This document shows positions 1-8,811 of a DNA stretch of 64,000 nt, in pieces. The translations under genes were made by a program, and so were the position numbers. This DNA is from a bacterium. Lineage in GTDB: Bacteria > Vulcanimicrobiota > Xenobia > Xenobiales > Xenobiaceae. The number at the start of each line of letters is the position of its first letter. The first letter of the stretch is position 1. The notes under the pieces were generated by a model. The model had not been told where the DNA came from. It saw only the letters and a program-made list of their open reading frames with translations, and did not search any database. Location of the stretch: positions 1-64,000 of the forward strand of contig JALHDH010000005.1 of NCBI GenBank assembly GCA_022839105.1. The letters are read 5' to 3'.

Positions 1-489
1 CAGGCGCATGTACATGCCCGATGAATAGCGTTTGACCGGCACGTCCATGAAACGTTCGAGTTCGGCAAAGGCGACGATGGAGTCCAGGCGCTGCTGCACC
101 TCTCGCCGGGTCATGCCCAGGATGACGCCGTTCAGGAAGGCGTTCTCGCGCCCCGTCAACTCGGGATGGAAGCCAGCCCCCACCTCGATCAGGCAGGCCA
201 GGCGCCCCTGAAGGTCGATCCGCCCGCGAGTGACCGGCATGATGCCGGCCAGCAGCTTGAGCATGGTCGACTTGCCCGCCCCGTTGTGGCCGATGATGCC
301 AAAAGCCTCTCCGGGCTGGACGGAGAACGAGATGTCCTGCAGGGCCCACAGGTCGTCGGCTCCCCCGTCACGTCCGGGGAAGAACAGGGAACGCAGGAGG
401 CCTCGGGTCCCGCTGAGGTGGTATCGCTTCGAGACCCCCTCCACCGAGACGCTGCCCGAGCCTCCCTTCAAATCTGGAAAATCGCTCAT
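1..489 (-). CDS. ABC transporter ATP-binding protein, polysaccharide export type (Wzt/TagH-like), partial
   Basis: The first 163 codons of an ATPase that runs off the left edge; its C-terminal half is missing. The translated minus strand begins [10 protein letters not shown] and contains Walker [10 protein letters not shown], the Q-loop stretch [15 protein letters not shown] and the start of an ABC signature, YSSGMYMRL. The [10 protein letters not shown] and SSGMYMRL wording is typical of the ATPases that power export of undecaprenyl-linked O-antigen or teichoic acid with an ABC-2 permease. It should sit on the inner face of the cytoplasmic membrane. Walker B and any C-terminal glycan-recognition domain lie outside the window. 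The family call is firm; the substrate is inferred from the family and from the glycan island 20 kb away. Confidence 0.88.
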   Translation of the reverse strand, partial: MSDFPDLKGGSGSVSVEGVSKRYHLSGTRGLLRSLFFPGRDGGADDLWALQDISFSVQPGEAFGIIGHNGAGKSTMLKLLAGIMPVTRGRIDLQGRLACLIEVGAGFHPELTGRENAFLNGVILGMTRREVQQRLDSIVAFAELERFMDVPVKRYSSGMYMRL

Positions 490-603
490 GGGTGCACGGG
501 AGGTTCCCAACCCCCGCCCCCATTCCTGCCCGGCGGGCAAGCGGGGAGGAGCCCCCGGGTCGGCAGGGAAACCCGGGGCATCTCGTTCCCGGGAGGAGAC
601 CCC

Positions 604-1524
604 GTGCGCAGATTCCTGTCCTTCCTGGTCCTGGGCGCCTGGCTGGCGTTCACGGCCGCCCCCGCCCTGGCCCAGGGGCCGGCAGAATTCAGCGGGATGG
701 CCCGCTTTGGCCCGCATCGCCTGCTGGTGGTCAGCGACGCCAAGGCCGACTCGTCGGAAGCCAGGCTCGGGATCCTGAGCCTGGCCGGGAAGACCCCCCG
801 GATGCTTCCGGTCGAGGTGGAGGATTGGGGGGACGGCCGGGCCAGCGATCTAGAGGCCTGCTGCCCGGTCCCCGGGACCGACGACGAGTTCCTCCTGGCC
901 GAGAGCGGCTGGTGGAAGGGCCATGGGGGCCGCCTCTTCCGCATGAAGCTGACCCACCACCCGGATCGCGGCTGGACGGGGCAGGTCCTGTCCGTCTGCC
1001 GCCCCCTCCCCATGCCCGCCGGAGGTTCGACCCCGAGTGCCCTGCAGATCGAGGGGATCGGCGCGATCCGCGATCCCCAGGGGCGCCTCTTCGTGGTCCT
1101 CGGACTGCGCGGCGGTCCCGAGGGTCCGGGAAGCCTGGTCTGGGGGCACCTGGACCAGGAGGTCTTCACCCTGGCTGGCCAGCGCGACTTCTCGACCCAC
1201 TCCGAGATCTCCGACAGCCGAAGCTGCGCCGACCTGCAGCTTCTGGAGGAGGGCGGCTCCTTCCGGGTCCTGACGGTGGCTGCGACGGACCCCGACGACC
1301 GGGGCCCCTTCCGCTCGGCGGTGCTGGAGGTGGGTCGCTTCACCCCCCGCGCGAACGGATTCGATTTCCAGAAGACGGCGAACCGGGTGCTGTGGAGGCT
1401 GGAAGGGCTGAAGGTCGAGGCCCTGGCCCCCACCCCCGAGGTCCTGGAAGGCTCGCAGTTCTGCGTCGGGACCGACGACGAATCCTACGGAGGGATCTTC
1501 CGGCCGCTGCCGGCGCTTCCCTGA
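604..1524 (+). CDS. Secreted hypothetical protein, 306 aa
   Basis: The GTG at 604 was chosen because it is preceded by GGGAGGAG at about 590 and starts a clear Sec signal peptide ([22 protein letters not shown], cleaved near residue 24). The longer open frame upstream overlaps the divergent ABC gene and has no signal peptide. The mature protein has repeated short beta-type stretches ([38 protein letters not shown]), reminiscent of esterase-like phytase or SdiA-regulated beta-propellers that begin with an asp-rich 'SGM...VSD' blade. I cannot name the family with confidence. It is probably periplasmic or extracellular. It lies 22 bp before the DUF971 gene and may be cotranscribed with it. Confidence 0.7.
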   Translation: MRRFLSFLVLGAWLAFTAAPALAQGPAEFSGMARFGPHRLLVVSDAKADSSEARLGILSLAGKTPRMLPVEVEDWGDGRASDLEACCPVPGTDDEFLLAESGWWKGHGGRLFRMKLTHHPDRGWTGQVLSVCRPLPMPAGGSTPSALQIEGIGAIRDPQGRLFVVLGLRGGPEGPGSLVWGHLDQEVFTLAGQRDFSTHSEISDSRSCADLQLLEEGGSFRVLTVAATDPDDRGPFRSAVLEVGRFTPRANGFDFQKTANRVLWRLEGLKVEALAPTPEVLEGSQFCVGTDDESYGGIFRPLPALP

Positions 1525-1546
1525 TCCCGCCTTGCCCGGAGGAAGA

Positions 1547-1867
1547 ATGGCCACCCTGCCCACCGACTTCAAGTTGGACCCCGAGACCCGCGAACTGACC
1601 CTGACCTGGACCGACGGGGAGGTGACCCGGCACGACTACACCGAGTTGCGTCGGCTCTGCCCATGCGCCAACTGCGAGATCGAGCGCAACAAGGTCCGCC
1701 AGTCGATGGGCCTGCGAATCCTCTCAGGCACGAAGCCACGCCCCGCGGCTCCCCTCCTGCTGAAGGTGCAGCCGATCGGCCGCTATGCCCTGCGCTTCGA
1801 CTGGGAGGACGGCCACTCGGCCGGGATCTATCCCTTCGTCTTCCTGCGCGAACACTCCAAGAAATGA
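1547..1867 (+). CDS. DUF971 domain protein (gamma-butyrobetaine hydroxylase-like N-terminal domain), 106 aa
   Basis: Small soluble protein matching the DUF971 family: paired cysteines in RRLCPCANCE, then the conserved core VQPIGRYALRFDWEDGHSAGIYPF ending near the C-terminus. DUF971 occurs alone or next to Mrp/ApbC-type Fe-S carriers in bacteria and as the zinc-binding N-terminal domain of gamma-butyrobetaine hydroxylase; its stand-alone role is not established. The ATG at 1547 is chosen over a TTG at 1532 because GGAGG at 1538-1542 is correctly spaced for it and would lie inside the coding sequence otherwise. Confidence 0.85.
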   Translation: MATLPTDFKLDPETRELTLTWTDGEVTRHDYTELRRLCPCANCEIERNKVRQSMGLRILSGTKPRPAAPLLLKVQPIGRYALRFDWEDGHSAGIYPFVFLREHSKK

Positions 1868-1884
1868 ACAAAGCCCTCGCGGGC
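1866..1884 (-). terminator. Weak hairpin terminator candidate, minus strand
   Basis: Read on the minus strand, GCCC-GCGA-GGGC (stem 1881-1884 with 1873-1876) is followed by TTTGTT. The stem is only four strong pairs, so this is a modest candidate; it would end the small frame at 1917-2120. Confidence 0.3.
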
Positions 1885-1916
1885 AGGCCGGATTCGGCTT
1901 TCCTGGCGGGGCTCTT

Positions 1917-2120
1917 CTACAGAAGGAAGCTGGTGGTGGAGTTCGGCCTCAAGAGCTCGGCCAGGCTGGGTGGCTCTTCGCACTGAAGCACGCGGGCGAA
2001 GCCGCCGTCCATCAGCAACCTGGAATCGGGGGCTCCGGTGCCCAGGCCCGAGCCCTGGCGTGATTCCTGGAAGCTCGAGCTCCTCCACCCCTGGCTGACC
2101 CTCAGGCCATCCTGCAACAT
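1917..2120 (-). CDS. Possible small hypothetical protein, 67 aa
   Basis: The interval 1868-2334 is the largest gap without a recognisable gene. The best candidate in it is this minus-strand frame. It starts at an ATG preceded by GGAAGGAG with about nine bases of spacing, keeps G or C at most third codon positions as the neighbours do, and is followed by a small GC hairpin and T-rich tract. The product is serine- and leucine-rich, has no membrane segment and resembles nothing I know. It may be spurious, because GC-rich DNA yields many open frames. Confidence 0.3.
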   Translation of the reverse strand: MLQDGLRVSQGWRSSSFQESRQGSGLGTGAPDSRLLMDGGFARVLQCEEPPSLAELLRPNSTTSFLL

Positions 2121-2270
2121 CTCTGGTCTCTCCTTCCTGCGCCGATCGGGTCAACCCCGGACGCCTCTTCTGGACCAGATCTACCAGCGGTCCATGAAAA
2201 CATGCTTAAAACCTCTGGCCAGATCGAGCCAGGGGAACAAGTCACCCGAGCCGGGAAGCAAGGCCCACCA

Positions 2271-2310
2271 GAGAAAACAGAAAGGCCGACGCGCGAGGCG
2301 CCGGCCTTTC
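2271..2310 (-). terminator. Rho-independent terminator of the SLH porin gene
   Basis: Perfect nine-pair outer stem (2280-2288 with 2302-2310), plus an inner GCGC/GCGC stem around a GAG loop, followed on the minus strand by CTGTTTTCTC. It lies 25 bp past the stop of the porin gene and is oriented for it. Confidence 0.75.
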
Positions 2311-2334
2311 TCGGTACCTGGGTCTTCCGGACTC

Positions 2335-4455
2335 CTAGAAGTCGAGCTTCATCTCCAGCAACAGTTGGCTTCCGGCGTAGTCGCCGTTGGCAAAGGCGCG
2401 CTGGTTGAAGTCGAAGAGGCGATAGTCCACCGAGAAGGTCAGGTCCTGGCTCATCCGGTAGTCCAGCCCGATCCCGGGGATGCTCTGGGTGAAGTCGGTG
2501 TCCTGGATGCCCATGTGCCCCTTGTAGTCCATGAGCCACCAGCCGCCCCGGATATCGAGGTCCTCGCTCAGCGGATAGGCCAGGTCCAGGCGATAGACAT
2601 CCTCCTTCAGGCGGATGTCGTCCACCGCCGGAGCCCCACGCCGGATATCGTAGCTGAAGTAGGACAGATCCGCCTTCAGCCCCCCTCCGAAGCGGTGGCT
2701 CAGGCCCACCCCATAACTGTCCACCGCCCCCTTCTCGGCGCCTCCAGCCTGCAGCATCGAGAACAGAGGCTCGATGTTGCCCACGGTCTGGACCTGGGCC
2801 GGGGTGGTGGGCTTGACCTGGTTGAGATGGCTGTACAGGGCGTAGACCGAGGTGTCATCCCCGTTGAAGGTGTAGCGCCCGCGGAAGCGCAGCCCCTCGC
2901 GGTTGTTCGGGAACTCCAGGTAGTCGTGCATCTGGTAGTAGGCCGAGTAGTAGGTGCCGTAGGGGAGGAAGACCGGGATGCCGGGCGCCACCGGGTAGGC
3001 CACGATGAAGGGGTCGTAGGTGGGATCCACCCGCAGGTATTCCAGGTCCAGGAAGAGCTTCTCGATGGGCTCGGCCCCGATGCCGACGCGGTAGAGGTCG
3101 CCGCCCACCGAGGTGTTGAAGGCCAGGCCGGAGGTATCGGGGTTGTAGCTGGAGGTGGCGAACTCGCCCGAAAGGCGGATCCGGTACTTCTGCTCCACCA
3201 GGTATGAGGCGTCCAGCCCGAAGGTGAACTCCGACTGGGGGCCCACGAAGAACTGGGGCACGGGGGCGGCGGCTCCCAGGGGCTGGCCCAGCCAGGCGCC
3301 CGGGGCGACCGGCGGAAGGCCCGGTCCGGTGAAGGAGACGGTGGGCAGCGGGATCAAGGGAGCACCGGCCCCGACCAGGGTCCCATCGCTGATCCGCTCG
3401 TTCCGGTGCTGCACGCCGTGAAGAGCGATCGTTCCACGGTCTTCGGCAAACTCATAGCGCAGGGTTCCACCCATGCTGTTGGTCCGGTACTGCGAAGCAT
3501 CGGGGTTGATCGAGTAGAAGGCCTCGTACTTGAAACCCGAGTCGGTCCCGGCCAGGCTCCCGGTCAGGTTCGCCCCGTAGAAGGGCAGCCAGCGCGGATC
3601 ATTGATGTTGGGGTTGCGGGCCCCGTTGAAGATGTAGTTGGCGTGGTAGCGGGTGAAATAGGAGCCGACCACCAGGCGGGTCTGGGAGGGCCGGTGCATG
3701 ACCCAGAAGTTGTCCAGGACCATCCGGGTGAAGGGCTGGTTGTTGTCGGGCTGGGCTCCGGGGACCAGTCCGTTGCGACCGGTCCAGACGTTGGACAACC
3801 AGGGGGCCGAGACGCCCCAGTACTGGTCCACGCCGATCTCGCCCTGGCTGATGTAGGAGACGAACTCGGCTCCGGCCATCCAATCCTCGCCGAGGTCGGC
3901 ATTGAGTCCCAGCAGGCCCAGCGCGGTATAGCCCGTCCCGTCCAGGAGCAACCGCCCGGTGGACCAGTCGATCCCCGGGTTGAAGTTGCTCCCGATGTTG
4001 GGGGAAGGTCCATGAAGCTGGTTGCTGGCGCCGATGGTGTGCAGCCGACCATAGAAGCGGATCCGCTCCAGCTCCGAAACCCTCTGGTCCAGACGGCCGG
4101 AAGCCTCCTCCAGGCTGGTGACCCGGACGCCCAGGGCGGCCAGTTCCTCGCGGAAGGCCTCGGCCAGCCGGCGGACCTCCTCCAGCTCCGCCTTGCCGGC
4201 GAAGGTCGCGTGGTCCTGCTCCATCCGCGCCAGCAACCGGGCCACCACCATGGCGACCTCATAGCGGGTGGCGGCGCGATCCCCGCGGAAGGTCCCGTCC
4301 GGATAACCCTCCACCAAGCCCTTGGCGGCCAGGCTCCTCACGGCATCCATGGCCCAATGGTTCTCGGGCAGGTCCGGGAAGAGCGGCGCGGCCTTGGCCG
4401 GCACCGTCAGAGCTGCCAGGAGCATCGCCCCGGCCAGGAATCGTCCCCAGTTCAT
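2335..4455 (-). CDS. S-layer homology domain outer-membrane porin, 706 aa
   Basis: Precursor with a Sec signal peptide (residues 1-22, ending VPAKA), one SLH domain at about 24-75 (FPDLPENHWAMDAV, then EGYPDGTFRGDRAATRYEVA), a coiled-coil-prone stretch at about 80-130 (AELEEVRRLAEAFREELAAL, then LDQRVSELERI) and a long beta-barrel rich in alternating aromatic residues that ends in LEMKLDF with a terminal Phe. This is the order seen in SLH porins of cyanobacteria, Deinococcus and related diderms, where the SLH domain holds the outer membrane to the peptidoglycan-linked polymer and the barrel admits small solutes. The ATG at 4455 is chosen because GGAGGAAG precedes it and it gives the signal peptide; the open frame extends 89 codons upstream without one. 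Transcribed divergently from nadE and ended by the hairpin at 2280-2310. Confidence 0.9.
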   Translation of the reverse strand: MNWGRFLAGAMLLAALTVPAKAAPLFPDLPENHWAMDAVRSLAAKGLVEGYPDGTFRGDRAATRYEVAMVVARLLARMEQDHATFAGKAELEEVRRLAEAFREELAALGVRVTSLEEASGRLDQRVSELERIRFYGRLHTIGASNQLHGPSPNIGSNFNPGIDWSTGRLLLDGTGYTALGLLGLNADLGEDWMAGAEFVSYISQGEIGVDQYWGVSAPWLSNVWTGRNGLVPGAQPDNNQPFTRMVLDNFWVMHRPSQTRLVVGSYFTRYHANYIFNGARNPNINDPRWLPFYGANLTGSLAGTDSGFKYEAFYSINPDASQYRTNSMGGTLRYEFAEDRGTIALHGVQHRNERISDGTLVGAGAPLIPLPTVSFTGPGLPPVAPGAWLGQPLGAAAPVPQFFVGPQSEFTFGLDASYLVEQKYRIRLSGEFATSSYNPDTSGLAFNTSVGGDLYRVGIGAEPIEKLFLDLEYLRVDPTYDPFIVAYPVAPGIPVFLPYGTYYSAYYQMHDYLEFPNNREGLRFRGRYTFNGDDTSVYALYSHLNQVKPTTPAQVQTVGNIEPLFSMLQAGGAEKGAVDSYGVGLSHRFGGGLKADLSYFSYDIRRGAPAVDDIRLKEDVYRLDLAYPLSEDLDIRGGWWLMDYKGHMGIQDTDFTQSIPGIGLDYRMSQDLTFSVDYRLFDFNQRAFANGDYAGSQLLLEMKLDF

Positions 4456-4636
4456 CGATTCTTCCTCCGTCCTACAGGCCCCGGCCCCCCGAAGGAGCCT
4501 GGAGCGACGGAAAAACCGGGTGCGCCGGGCTTTCCCCCGCCCTGAATCTGCCTGGAAATTCGCCGTCCGGTATTCGTTTGCCGCCAGGGGATCCCTCCCG
4601 GAAGGGGCCGCCGGAGCCGACCCGAATGGGCTGCGC

Positions 4637-6388
4637 ATGTCCATCTTCCGAGTGGCCCTGGCCCAGATGAACCCGACCGTCGGCGACCTCTCCGGCAACA
4701 CCCTGAGGATCCTCCAGACCATGCAGGAGGCCCGGGACCTGGGCGTCGACCTGCTGGCCTTCCCCGAGTTGGCCCTGACCGGCTACCCGGCCGAGGATCT
4801 GCTGCTCAAAGCCAGCTTCCTGCGCGAGAATCGACGCTGCCTGGATCGGATCCGCCGGGCCAGCGACGAGATGGTGACGGTGCTGGGCTTCGTCGATGAC
4901 CCCGACGAGATCTACAACGCGGCGGCCGTGCTGCACCGGGGCCGCCTGGCCGGGGTCCACCACAAGACCTTCCTGCCGAACTACGGCGTCTTCGACGAAG
5001 ACCGCTACTTCATGCGAGGGAGCCGCCTGTCGGTCTTCAGGCTGGGGCCTTTGACCTTCGGCGTGGCGGTCTGCGAGGACATCTGGTATCCGCGCGGCCC
5101 GGGCTACTACCAGAGCCTGGCGGGCGGCGCCCAGTTGCTGGTCAACCTGAACGCCTCGCCCTACCACACCCGGAAATGGGAGTTCCGCGACAAGATGCTG
5201 GCCACCCGGGCCTCGGACAACGGCTGCTACGTCGCCTACGTCAACGCCGTCGGCGGGCAGGACGAGCTGGTCTTCGACGGCGACTCGTGCGTGGTCGATC
5301 CCGGAGGGCGCCTGGTGGCCCGCGCACCCTTCTTCCAGGAGCACCTGCTGGTCTGCGACCTGGAGCTCGAGACCGTGCAGCGCCGACGCCTGGTCGACCC
5401 TCGCCGTCGCAAGGGCCTGACGGCCTTCACCACCCCGGGTGCCGCCACCCATGTCCCCCCGATCGACCGGATCGAGCTCGAACCGCGCCCCGAGGACGCC
5501 CGACGCCCTCCCCTGGCGCCTCCGGGCTCTCCTCCCCTGCCCACCCTGCCCGAGGAGGTCTTCAAAGCCCTCACCCTGGGCACCCGGGACTATGTCCGCA
5601 AGAACGGCTTCTCGGAGGTGGTGCTGGGCATCTCGGGAGGGGTGGACTCGGCCATCACGGCCGCCGTCGCCGTCGCCGCACTGGGGCCGGAGAACGTCCA
5701 CGGGGTCTACATGCCCAGCCGCTTCAGTGCGGAGATCAGCGGTGAGGACGCGGCGCGGCTGTGCCAGAACCTGGACATCCCGCTGACGGTCCTTCCGATC
5801 GAGGGCCCGGTCAACGCCTTCAACCAGACCCTGGCCCCGGTCTTCGAGGGAAGGCCGGTCGATGTGACCGAGGAGAACCTGCAGGCGCGGATCCGCGGCA
5901 ACCTCCTGATGGCGCTCTCCAACAAGTTCGGCTGGCTGGTGCTGACCACGGGCAACAAGAGCGAGACCGCCTGCGGCTACTCGACCCTCTACGGAGACAT
6001 GGCGGGGGCCTTCGCGGTGATCAAGGACGTCCCCAAGGTCCTGGTCTACGAGTTGTGCCGGTACGTCAACCGCCAGGGCGAGGTGATCCCCGAACGCATC
6101 CTGACCCGCCCGCCCTCGGCCGAGTTGCGGGCCGACCAGAAGGACTCGGACAGCCTGCCGGAGTACGAGGTCCTGGATGCGATCCTTTCCCTCTACGTCG
6201 AGGAGGATCGGAGCATCGACGGGATCGTCGAGCAGGGCTTCGATCGGAACCTGGTGCGCCGGGTGGTCCGCATGGTGGACAGCAGCGAGTACAAGCGCCG
6301 CCAGGGCCCTCCCGGCGTCAAGATCACCCAGAAGGCCTTCGGGCGGGATCGCCGCCTGCCCATCACCAACCGCTTCCTGGAGGACTAG
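4637..6388 (+). CDS. nadE: Glutamine-dependent NAD+ synthetase, 583 aa
   Basis: Two-domain cytosolic enzyme that converts deamido-NAD and glutamine to NAD with ATP. The N-terminal nitrilase-type glutaminase domain (about 1-260) shows the Glu-Lys-Cys triad in FPELALTGYP, HHKTFLPNYGVFDE and FGVAVCEDIWYP. The C-terminal synthetase domain (about 300-583) carries the pyrophosphatase loop ISGGVDSA and the conserved TTGNKSE and DQKDSDSLPEYE segments. Length and order match glutamine-dependent NadE. The ATG at 4637 starts the conserved MSIFRVALAQMNPTVGD; the longer frame runs into the divergent porin promoter region. Confidence 0.96.
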   Translation: MSIFRVALAQMNPTVGDLSGNTLRILQTMQEARDLGVDLLAFPELALTGYPAEDLLLKASFLRENRRCLDRIRRASDEMVTVLGFVDDPDEIYNAAAVLHRGRLAGVHHKTFLPNYGVFDEDRYFMRGSRLSVFRLGPLTFGVAVCEDIWYPRGPGYYQSLAGGAQLLVNLNASPYHTRKWEFRDKMLATRASDNGCYVAYVNAVGGQDELVFDGDSCVVDPGGRLVARAPFFQEHLLVCDLELETVQRRRLVDPRRRKGLTAFTTPGAATHVPPIDRIELEPRPEDARRPPLAPPGSPPLPTLPEEVFKALTLGTRDYVRKNGFSEVVLGISGGVDSAITAAVAVAALGPENVHGVYMPSRFSAEISGEDAARLCQNLDIPLTVLPIEGPVNAFNQTLAPVFEGRPVDVTEENLQARIRGNLLMALSNKFGWLVLTTGNKSETACGYSTLYGDMAGAFAVIKDVPKVLVYELCRYVNRQGEVIPERILTRPPSAELRADQKDSDSLPEYEVLDAILSLYVEEDRSIDGIVEQGFDRNLVRRVVRMVDSSEYKRRQGPPGVKITQKAFGRDRRLPITNRFLED

Positions 6389-6447
6389 GCTTTCAGGGAT
6401 TGTTCAGCGGCCAGGCCCAGGATCTTGGTTGAAGAGGTGCACTTGCG

Positions 6448-7497
6448 ATGATTCGACCCGTCAGCATGGCTCAGCCCCCCACCCCGCCCGCGACCTCGTC
6501 GTTGCGGAACATGGCTCCGCCGGGAGCCACCACGACGGATGCCTACGTGGGAAGCGCCCCGGCTCCTGAGGTGGCCGCCCCGCAGCCCGAACAGGCTGCC
6601 GCCCACGCAGGAAAGGCCCTGAAGGTGGCCGCCGCCGTGGGTCTGGCCCTGGCGGGCGTGGGCTTCCTGGCCGGTTGCGTCACGACCGCTCCTCCCCCTC
6701 CCAGTTCGGTGGTCACCGAGCACTACACGGCGGGTGACTTCGCCGTCGAGGCGATCCCCGAGGGATTCCAGAGGATCGACATCGTACGCGGAACCCACAC
6801 CGAGAAGGTGGAAGACCAGACCCTGACGGTCAACAACGACTACGCGCCGTTCGGCGTGTACCTGGGCGACGGCCTGTTCTACGACACGAACGGGAACCTG
6901 GTGCTGGTCCCCCAGCGCGCCTTCGAAGGCCCGGCGGTCCCCGTCGATTCCAGCCAGATCAAGGTCGATCCCCCCGGCGCGGGCAACACCTCCAAGGCGA
7001 TCTACCAGGCCGACGGCGACGTGAAGATCGAGATCGACGGCTTCGGCAACGATTTCGCCATCCGCCAGGACGGCGCCCGCTTCACGATCGACCCCGCGGG
7101 GTGGGGTGGCTCGACCAGGATCACCCGCGACGGGAACGACACGACGATCGACCCGGCCGGTTGGGGCAACGACATCAAGCTGGAACGCAGCGAAGGCCAG
7201 GTCCAGGTCGACCCGGCCGGCTGGGGCAACACCACGAAGATCCAGCTCGGACAGGATCGCATGAAGCTCGACCCGGCCGGCTGGGGCAACGAAACAGTGA
7301 TCACGCGTTCCGGAAGCACGATCAAGATCGATCCCGAAGGCTGGGGCAACGAAACCACCATCACCCGCTCCGGTTCGGTCACCCGCATCAAGCACCCGGG
7401 CCTGGGGGGCGAGACGATCCTCAAGCACGAGGGGAATCGACTGGTGATCGATCCCGTCGGATGGGGCAACCAGACCGTCGTGGAGTGGAAGGACTGA
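6448..7497 (+). CDS. Lipoprotein-like protein with nine 20-residue 'IDPAGWGN' repeats, 349 aa
   Basis: Residues 1-55 are Pro/Ala-rich and probably disordered. A hydrophobic helix follows at about 56-76, ending in the lipobox-like LAGC (Cys77) and a Pro-rich linker. An 80-residue segment comes next, and then from about residue 172 nine tandem repeats, one of 21 residues, seven of 20 and a last one of 17. Consensus: (K/T)-(I/V)-D-P-x-G-W-G-N-(D/E/T)-T-x-I-T-R-x-G-S-x-x. Alternating polar and aliphatic residues and an invariant Gly-Trp-Gly suggest a beta-solenoid or stacked hairpins. A lipobox 77 residues in is unusual; either the true start is internal or the protein is inserted as a type II membrane protein. 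I do not recognise the family. GAAGAGG ten bases upstream supports the start. Confidence 0.75.
   Translation: MIRPVSMAQPPTPPATSSLRNMAPPGATTTDAYVGSAPAPEVAAPQPEQAAAHAGKALKVAAAVGLALAGVGFLAGCVTTAPPPPSSVVTEHYTAGDFAVEAIPEGFQRIDIVRGTHTEKVEDQTLTVNNDYAPFGVYLGDGLFYDTNGNLVLVPQRAFEGPAVPVDSSQIKVDPPGAGNTSKAIYQADGDVKIEIDGFGNDFAIRQDGARFTIDPAGWGGSTRITRDGNDTTIDPAGWGNDIKLERSEGQVQVDPAGWGNTTKIQLGQDRMKLDPAGWGNETVITRSGSTIKIDPEGWGNETTITRSGSVTRIKHPGLGGETILKHEGNRLVIDPVGWGNQTVVEWKD
6961..7494 (+). repeat. Tandem 60-bp coding repeat, nine units
   Basis: The region encodes nine consecutive units at a 60-bp period (first unit 63 bp, last 51 bp). Each carries a GAY-CC-GGYTGGGGC core for Asp-Pro-x-Gly-Trp-Gly. Central units are most alike and end units most diverged (the penultimate has Lys-His-Pro-Gly-Leu-Gly instead), as expected if the array grew by internal duplication. 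Confidence 0.9.
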
Positions 7498-7561
7498 CCC
7501 TGGACCGGAAGCCGACCTTCGCGCCCTCCTGCTTCGTGCTGAACAAGTCGATGCGCGCATG

Positions 7562-7590
7562 TTGGCAGGGATGCTTCGGTATGGCATCAT
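7562..7590 (+). promoter_or_regulatory. Sigma70-type promoter candidate, possibly giving a leaderless mRNA
   Basis: TTGGCA (7562-7567), a 17-base spacer and CATCAT (7585-7590) predict a start site near 7597-7600, essentially at the GTG start of the metalloprotease gene, which has no Shine-Dalgarno sequence. Match is 5/6 and 4/6; untested. Confidence 0.4.
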
Positions 7591-7599
7591 GATCCTGAC

Positions 7600-8574
7600 G
7601 TGGACATCAAGGGACTGAACTTCGGCCGATACGACCCGGGACACATCGCCGCCGTCCAGCGCGAGGTGGCCCGCAGCGTCAAGCCCAACGTCCTGCGCGA
7701 GCTGGACGACAAGGTGGCGGCCGCCCTTCTGCTGACCACCGACGCGGTGAACCTCTCGGACGAGGCCAAGGCCTATCTGCGCGAGCTGCGCAAGAGGATG
7801 CGAGCCGAGGGGAAGGGTTCCTCCAAACAGGCCCGGGCCACCGAGGAGGACTTCCAGTCCTTGCTGGCAGGGCTCGAGGAGTTCCGCAACCAGGCCAAGG
7901 AGGAAAACTCCGAACCCGAGGGCAAGCCCGCCTTCCCCAGCACCATCACCCTCTCCAACCATGTCCCCGGAGCCCCACGGCCCCGGGCTGCCCATCCCTC
8001 CTCCCCGACCCGGGACATGATCGAGGGCATGATCTACTACGCCCCCTCCTCAAAGGCCCGCGAGATGGTCCAGCGCGAGCTGGAGGTCTTCGGTCCCGAG
8101 CTGGTCGCCCAGGTCAAGGCCTTCGGGGTGCGCCTGATCGTCCTGGAGCGCAACCGGCTCCTCTCCCATATCCGGATCCGCGGGATGTCGGTGGTGGCTC
8201 CGGGCGAGCGCACCTTCGACGGCCGTCCCTGGGATACGGTCCGCGGGCTCTATGACCAGTCCCGACGCCTGCTCGTGCTGGGCGAGGAGATGCTGGGAAG
8301 CCCCTTCCGCTCGGTGGCGCGACACGAGTTCGCCCACGCCTTCGACCACGCCTTCAGCGAGAAGAACCGGCGCAAGCTGCCGCTGTCGGTGCAGTTGTGG
8401 AACCTGTTCCGGGCCGAGCGGACCGGGATGGTCTCGGCCTACGCCTCGACCAACCCCGCCGAGTACTTCGCCGAATCGGTCGAGGCCTGGTTCCAGGAAA
8501 AGGGCCGCGCCGCCCTGCAGAACGACGATCCGCGCATGTTCAGCTACCTCCAGGAGCTCTTCGCCGCATCCTGA
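7600..8574 (+). CDS. Anthrax-lethal-factor-type zinc metallopeptidase (ATLF/ALLF-like), 324 aa
   Basis: The C-terminal half (about 140-324) has the zincin motif HEFAHAFDHAF (HExxH) followed about 50 residues later by NPAEYFAESVEAWF, whose Glu would be the third zinc ligand. A conserved strand, GMSVVAPGERTFDGRPWDTVRG, precedes it. This layout matches the anthrax toxin lethal factor/ATLF peptidase domain also found in Bacillus and other secreted proteins. The N-terminal half is helical and charged and includes TTDAVNLSDEAKAYLREL, similar to a DxVxLSxEA motif in exported flagellar-type proteins. There is no Sec signal peptide or membrane segment, so it is either cytosolic or exported another way. 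The GTG start at 7600 has no ribosome-binding site, but the promoter candidate just upstream would make it leaderless. Substrate unknown. Confidence 0.8.
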   Translation: MDIKGLNFGRYDPGHIAAVQREVARSVKPNVLRELDDKVAAALLLTTDAVNLSDEAKAYLRELRKRMRAEGKGSSKQARATEEDFQSLLAGLEEFRNQAKEENSEPEGKPAFPSTITLSNHVPGAPRPRAAHPSSPTRDMIEGMIYYAPSSKAREMVQRELEVFGPELVAQVKAFGVRLIVLERNRLLSHIRIRGMSVVAPGERTFDGRPWDTVRGLYDQSRRLLVLGEEMLGSPFRSVARHEFAHAFDHAFSEKNRRKLPLSVQLWNLFRAERTGMVSAYASTNPAEYFAESVEAWFQEKGRAALQNDDPRMFSYLQELFAAS

Positions 8575-8665
8575 GTCCTCGGGTCCCGGCCTGGCTCGAA
8601 CTGGAGGAGATCCCTGCAAAGTCGAGAATTTTGCGTTTTCACCGGAAGCGATGAATGGCCCGAAG

Positions 8666-8688
8666 GCCGGGCGGGAATCCCGCCCGGC
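8666..8688 (+). terminator. Hairpin terminator candidate after the metallopeptidase gene
   Basis: Perfect ten-pair GC stem (8666-8675 with 8679-8688) around a three-base loop. It is followed by a pyrimidine-rich but only weakly T-rich tract (CGGCCCTTCTTCATT). The 8575-8811 gap also contains a short A/T-rich patch near 8620-8640, and I see no gene there. Confidence 0.5.
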
Positions 8689-8811
8689 TCGGCCCTTCTT
8701 CATTCCGGCCCCAGACTGGTGCCTCTCCCCAGAGCCACGTCGCCTTGAAGACCCGCCCGCGCCGCCCGGAGACTCGGAAACCTGGGGCACCGAATCGAAT
8801 CATACAAGAGG

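Noticed and set aside
166..603. N-terminal extension of the secreted 306-aa protein
   Set aside because: The extension is antisense to the ABC ATPase gene and would bury a clear signal peptide.
1864..1986. 40-codon frame overlapping the DUF971 stop as ATGA
   Set aside because: No separate ribosome-binding signal, unremarkable composition, and a competing minus-strand candidate in the same gap.
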